64,000 nt of DNA from Notospermus geniculatus (Eukaryota > Nemertea > Pilidiophora > Heteronemertea > Lineidae), in NCBI GenBank assembly GCA_002633025.1, contig NMRB01000916.1:114661-178660 (forward strand). Direction: 5' to 3'. Shown here piece after piece: positions 59,546 through 64,000 of this stretch. Each line of letters starts with the position of its first letter. The stretch's first letter is position 1. The translations under genes were made by a program, and so were the position numbers. The notes beneath the pieces were generated by a model. That model made no database searches, had not been told where the DNA came from, and saw only the letters and a list, made by a program, of their open reading frames with translations.

Positions 59546-62343
59546 ACAGTCTCCAATCGGTGAGTATCATTGAAGTTTGTCGGTGATTTTTTCAAACTGT
59601 GCATAATTCGTCTCTCCTTAGCTGTTTACCATCCTGGAACCCCTTACAAGCTCCACAACGTTTGTCCAAGCCTAGGGCGTAGTAGCGATGTGTGTAGCGA
59701 TGTCACAAACGTTGGTAGTCAAGGTGGCTCTGTACTACACGCTGTGCATACAAATACTACGTCTGCTCCAAAGTGCTGTACTCTTTCTTCAGTTCAGGTG
59801 TCAACAAAATTTGGTCATGCGACTATGCTCGCCACCCAACAAATCAAAGGAGCGTTCTTTGCAACGCGACTAGGAAAGCCAATCAGCATCCGTGTACCAC
59901 CTGTCTTGTCGCAACAGAAAAGCGTCTTTTTAATTGGTCACTGATCTTTTGGCCTCGCATGAACCACGTTATACATGGGTCTTGTGCCTTAATTGGCTAA
60001 TGACGTATAAAATCTCTCGAGTCAGAAGACCAAATGCCTAAAATGATTTTTTTTGTCTGTGTAACGAGACAACTTCGGTGATAATTATATAAAAATCGTT
60101 GATAGCGCAGAGCAAAGTGGAAAATACGTAAAGTTATTTTTCTATCTTTGATATAAATTTTCTTGTAAGCCTTTCGTCAACACTGTTCAGTTTCTATAGA
60201 AGCGGTGCACTTATTGAATACACAAGAGCCATTTCTGTGTTCTGAAAACTTCGAAGTCTGCGAACGCACGAGGTTTTCCCTGCGACGATGCGTCTGCTCC
60301 TGACCGTGACGGATTTTGGCTCGTTTGGGGCATGTACGATATCTGGGCTAGTGCAATATGTATGTCTACAGAAATGATATCATAATACCGTATGTACATA
60401 ATACATAATACACACATTTTGGGTGCAGATTACTGTTAGAAGTTTGAACGGGCATCGCTCAAAAATTGTATCACCACTTATCTTTTTTAGGCTTATTGGT
60501 GTATAAAATCATGTTGAACCGAAACAACAGAGACATAATTGATTACTTATATTGCATCTTGGGGTCATTCACCGTTTTCGACATTATTACGAGTTTACTG
60601 AGGGCACCAGTGTGTAAATGCTATGCCCCCCCCCCGAATCGGCAAGACAATGTAAACAGTGCTGATGCAAAGAGTACGGTACTGAACGAATAACAAACTG
60701 ATACTGGGTAGCTGAGTTCATCCCACATGCTTATCCGGACTTCTAGCACACTGAACCTCGTTTTCGAATATTCCCCACATGGCGTCGTTTTCCATCGATA
60801 AATATGAAATTTGGCATCTTTTTCAGTTTAGAGGCCTTTGCTAAAACAGGGTAATCCTAGAATGAGGAGAGGTAAAAGATACCACCTGGTAATATCTCTT
60901 GTCCTAGCCTCGTTTTGATCAAGTGTGATGTCGGGTACCACACAGCTCCACTTATTTGCTATTTCTCGTGAAAGTGTTTGAACTGGCGAATGGCCCCGTA
61001 GAAATATTTACGGTGGCCTGTAGGCACCATTATTTATGTCAAAAAACAAATTCAGGTTGTAATCTAAGTTCTGTTGAGAAGAAAATAATCCTGATGCTTA
61101 CAGGCCACGGTACAAATTGTTGATAATGTTATCATTTTCTTCATATTTCTGTGTGTTTTCGCCTGGTATGTTAGAGATTACTGATTTGTAAGGTATAGCT
61201 TTAGTAGTTTTAGTGAATGTAGGCAATAGGAATATGACTAATATTAAAAAATAAAGGGTTTTCAAAACCAAGTTTGCTTTTTCAACCGGCCTGTTTTTAC
61301 TGACCCATTTTCATTTCATTTGTGGAGGTTATAAAAGGCCTATTGTTCAGTATTTTTGCAATGTTTGAGGAAGTCAATGAGCGGAAAAATGCCATTGTGA
61401 GCGCGGTAAATGGGACACTGAATGACTTGAGTGGAATGAACTGGGATTGGCTGATATTCATAAAATCCTTTTACTTTTTTTTTTACTTTTGTAGTACATT
61501 TGTACATTGGACCTCGCTGTGCAAATCTTAAGTTAAAGCATTTGCTAACTTTTATGAATACCAGCCATTGTGGGCTATCCTTACGCTAGTGGGATCAGTT
61601 CGTAACCTTGATTTGAATAAGAAAGAAGTCTTTCTAGGCCACGTAGGGCTTATTCATTCTGTCCTTTTCAGAGGACCCAGGAATTAGGTCAGGTGAAGCA
61701 TGTCAGCATGACAGTGCAATACAGGAAGGTATAGTCATGAGCGATGTTCTTATAAATGGTTCATCCATTTCGTCTAGTCATGCACTAAACATTGGACCGT
61801 CCTGGTACGGTTCAACGTCTACTGTCATTCTGGAGAATCTAGCAACCTTCATTCCAGACGTCTTGTGAAAAAGATACGAAAAAAGATACGTTGTGAAAAA
61901 GACACGTTGAAAGAAGAGAGAGAAGGTAAAGTACACATGATCATGTCAGTACATTATTTCTCCGACTATCAAAGCATGAAACTCAGTGAGGCCAATTATA
62001 GTAGGCCTACGTGGGCAGTTGTTCGGCTACTAAGTCTTGCCGTCTCCGTACAGGTTCAGATTTATTTCGTTTTGCCGGCATCATCCTTCCATTATCGTTT
62101 TGAAGAACAATCCTCAAATACACCAAAGAACAGTCTGTCACCCAGTCCAGACGGACCAGGCAGGAGTCATCCACTCATTCTATCCAACGCACACCTGGCG
62201 TCGCCAGACAATTTTGCTCTCTTGCTGGCGATCTGAAATCGCTTGCGGTGTCGCCTGGTGTGCTGCCCGCTTTAGAAGTCTCGTGACTGCCAAGTTACGT
62301 TTTAGCTTTCCAGTTTGAGTCCATCTTTTGCTATATAATCGAT
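59546..62343. other. no gene recognised
   Basis: A 124-codon frame at 59570-59944 has no family resemblance. A TATATAA at 62332-62338 upstream of the GTPase exon could be a TATA box. Confidence 0.4.
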
Positions 62344-62344
62344 A

Positions 62345-62658
62345 GGGAGGTTGAGATCAGCGACTTTCACGGATCCTACGTATACGGATAGAAATGTACA
62401 CAAAATTTGTTCTCGTTGAACAGAATTCTATCCCTATACCGGTAGGACTACGTACCGGTATAAGGATCCGTGACAAGCCGCTCATCTCATCATCATCAAC
62501 CTCCCAATTACTAGGCCGGAGGCTGAGATCAGCGATATCACGGATCCTTATACGTATAGGCCTAGGGATAGAATTCTGTACAACGAGGACAAATTTTGTG
62601 TACATTTCGATCCGTATACGTATAAGGATCCGTGGTAAGTCGCTGATCTCAACCTCCC
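62345..62658. mobile_element. TA-flanked GGGAGGTTGAGATCAGCGA MITE
   Basis: Ends are perfect inverses of about 22 bp with TA at 62343-62344 and 62659-62660. The interior repeats tatacggatcc/ggatccttatacgtat palindromes and a mid copy of the terminus at about 62500-62530, suggesting two joined elements. Confidence 0.8.
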
Positions 62659-62712
62659 TAATGTTTGCCTCATCGCTTAACGTATTTTCTTTCGGAATTT
62701 AAAGATTCTGCC

Positions 62713-63354
62713 ATGGACGACATGTCTGTGAAGAAGGACTTCGCACGATTCAAGAAGACGATCGAGAGCCTGTCGCCAGTGTTCCAGGACATCTTGAAGC
62801 ACTTTGAAAACGTCGCAGACGAGCACTTCAGCGGCGACAAGAGGCTCCTGCTGTGTGAAAAAGATGAGGAGTACCTGCAGGATGCCCTGAGTAAAAACTG
62901 TACACCAATCGTTGCCTTCGTGGGAAGTTCGAACTCCGGAAAGAGTTCGTTGCTGAATCTGATCGCTGGGAAGGGACGCATTATGCCTGTTAGTTCACAA
63001 TGCTGCACGGCACGTGTAGTACGACTGAAACATCTCAAACGTCAGGGAAGGCAAAGCTGGTGCTTGTTGGACAGTAAGGGAAACCGGGTCAGCGACCCTA
63101 TACCCTTCAAAAAGAATATTCCCAAAGGAGTAATAGACCTTGAAGACGAGCAGCGGGAGGGAGAGGAAGTGAAACAGACCGTCGAATGTACGGTTGAGTC
63201 CGAGGGTATTCTGTCCTATGGTGTTGAGTTGATTGATACGCCGGGACTTGGAGAGAATGAAGCCCTTAACAACATCCTCGCCAATGCTATGAAGAATGAC
63301 ATGCGTCCACTTATAGTTTATGTGATCGATGGACATAGCTTCTTCAGGAAAGGG
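62713..63354 (+). CDS. dynamin-superfamily-like GTPase, 5' coding exon
   Basis: 214 codons from ATG at 62713 (gccATGG context) to a donor (GGG|gtaggt) in phase 0. Residues 1-65 are helical and charged. G1/P-loop GSSNSGKSS lies near residues 77-85, followed by a switch-I-like Thr in SSQCCTARVV and G3 DTPGLGEN near residue 178. The hydrophobic G4 approach strand PLIVYVIDG closes the exon; the G4 (N/T)KxD must be in the next exon, beyond 63354 or in the gap. The GxxxSGKS loop with DTPG and wide spacing resembles dynamin/mitofusin-like large GTPases, which remodel membranes. Another P-loop GTPase class is possible. An upstream in-frame ATG at 62665 exists, but a likely acceptor (aatttaaag) at about 62704 separates it. 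Confidence 0.75.
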
Positions 63355-63397
63355 GTAGGTAACGCTTGAGCCGGTGACAAACATCCTTCCACATCAG

Positions 63398-63478
63398 CAG
63401 GGCTTCGTCTCGCTCTCATAGTCCGTACGCTTGCACACAAAGTGTGCGCGTATGAAGAGGAGCGAGACCCAAGCCCTG
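63398..63478. mobile_element. 81-bp hairpin, CAGGGCTT ends
   Basis: cagggcttcgtctcgctctc is inverted at 63459-63478, with cgtacgc/gcgtat and cacac/gtgtg inside. It lies in the GTPase intron. Confidence 0.8.
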
Positions 63479-63479
63479 T

Positions 63480-63660
63480 TACAACCATTTGTCTGACCCG
63501 AACCTCAAATTTGAACCAACAACCGTTTTTCGAACACTGAATCAACCAAACGTCTGACCCCCGCACTAAACATTTTTCTGACCCACCCATCGACCATAAA
63601 TTCTGACCCCACCATTTGTCTGACGCAAGATCGACTAAAAGTCTGACCTGTTCGTTTCTT
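63480..63660. repeat. degenerate GTCTGACCC repeat
   Basis: tctgacc recurs at irregular spacing of about 25-60 bp. Confidence 0.6.
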
Positions 63661-63863
63661 TACCACAACTTTCAAAAGTCATTTTGCTGAACTTCAAGTA
63701 TCAACCTATTTTCAAGCGTTTCCCCATAAAATAATAGGGTACACTTCTGTGCGGGGTGATAGAAAGACTGACAAACGTTACATCGGTAACTTATTGCCGC
63801 CTACTTTGATAATCCATGAAGTTACCCATTTTGAATGTTTGTGTGATCATTAACAAAAATGGC

Positions 63864-64000
63864 NNNNNNNNNNNNNNNNNNNNNNNNNNNNNNNNNNNNN
63901 NNNNNNNNNNNNNNNNNNNNNNNNNNNNNNNNNNNNNNNNNNNNNNNNNNNNNNNNNNNNNNNNNNNNNNNNNNNNNNNNNNNNNNNNNNNNNNNNNNNN
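63864..64000. other. assembly gap (N to window end)
   Basis: Run of N. Confidence 1.

Noticed and set aside
59570-59944. 124-codon plus frame after an acceptor-like ctctccttag
   Set aside because: No family resemblance, competing frames open, no donor or known motif.

Overview
This is a gene-poor, repeat-rich eukaryotic window from a draft assembly. It has N gaps at 33631-34351 and 63864-64000 and scattered single Ns. Coding exons have canonical GT-AG borders, introns are short, and there are many foldback DNA elements, tRNA-headed SINEs and TGACCTTGACC-type repeats. Recurrent words such as tacatgta and taggcctac fit a marine invertebrate, perhaps a deuterostome (echinoderm, hemichordate or lancelet). 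That placement is an inference from repeat style; no diagnostic gene fixes the species.

Region 1 (1-15.4 kb) holds the most interesting content: a minus-strand tandem array of at least three copies of an unrecognised gene for a secreted immunoglobulin-like protein. Splicing by eye gives two complete four-exon genes, B and C. Each has a 57-nt leader exon encoding a signal peptide, a 196-nt exon, a ~1.05-kb exon and a ~0.3-kb terminal Ig exon. Exon phases agree at every junction and the totals are 1611 and 1620 nt, that is 536 and 539 residues. Gene A is cut by the left window edge. The array also contains extra leader exons (six for three genes), two orphan terminal-exon fragments, a 1.7-kb tandem duplication in which one copy later received a mariner-like MITE, and further small duplications. 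A 35-bp sequence lies in inverted orientation near the two ends of the array.

Region 2 (15.4-48.8 kb) has almost no supportable gene. It holds foldback MITEs of several families, three copies of a CAGGGGCG-ended element, a SINE, a nuclear-receptor-half-site-like repeat tract ending in a CAGA microsatellite, a 1-kb minisatellite of 39-bp monomers in a 78-bp higher-order array (38.98-40.01 kb), and other tandem repeats. One possible transporter-like exon abuts the N gap at 33.5 kb.

Region 3 (48.8-63.9 kb) has three plus-strand genes. The first is a WS/DGAT-type acyltransferase homologue with a membrane hairpin and a poly-Cys stretch; its HHxxxDG motif reads HPCLSDG (48.9-50.7 kb). The second is the 3' end of a coiled-coil protein with a Ser/Arg-rich tail (56.8-58.5 kb). 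The third is the 5' coding exon of a dynamin-superfamily-like GTPase (62.7-63.4 kb), which runs toward the right-hand gap. Between them are more MITEs, two SINEs and a 633-bp duplication split by an N that may be an assembly artefact.

No functional link between the three right-hand genes and the Ig array is visible. All calls come from reading the sequence; no database search was run.
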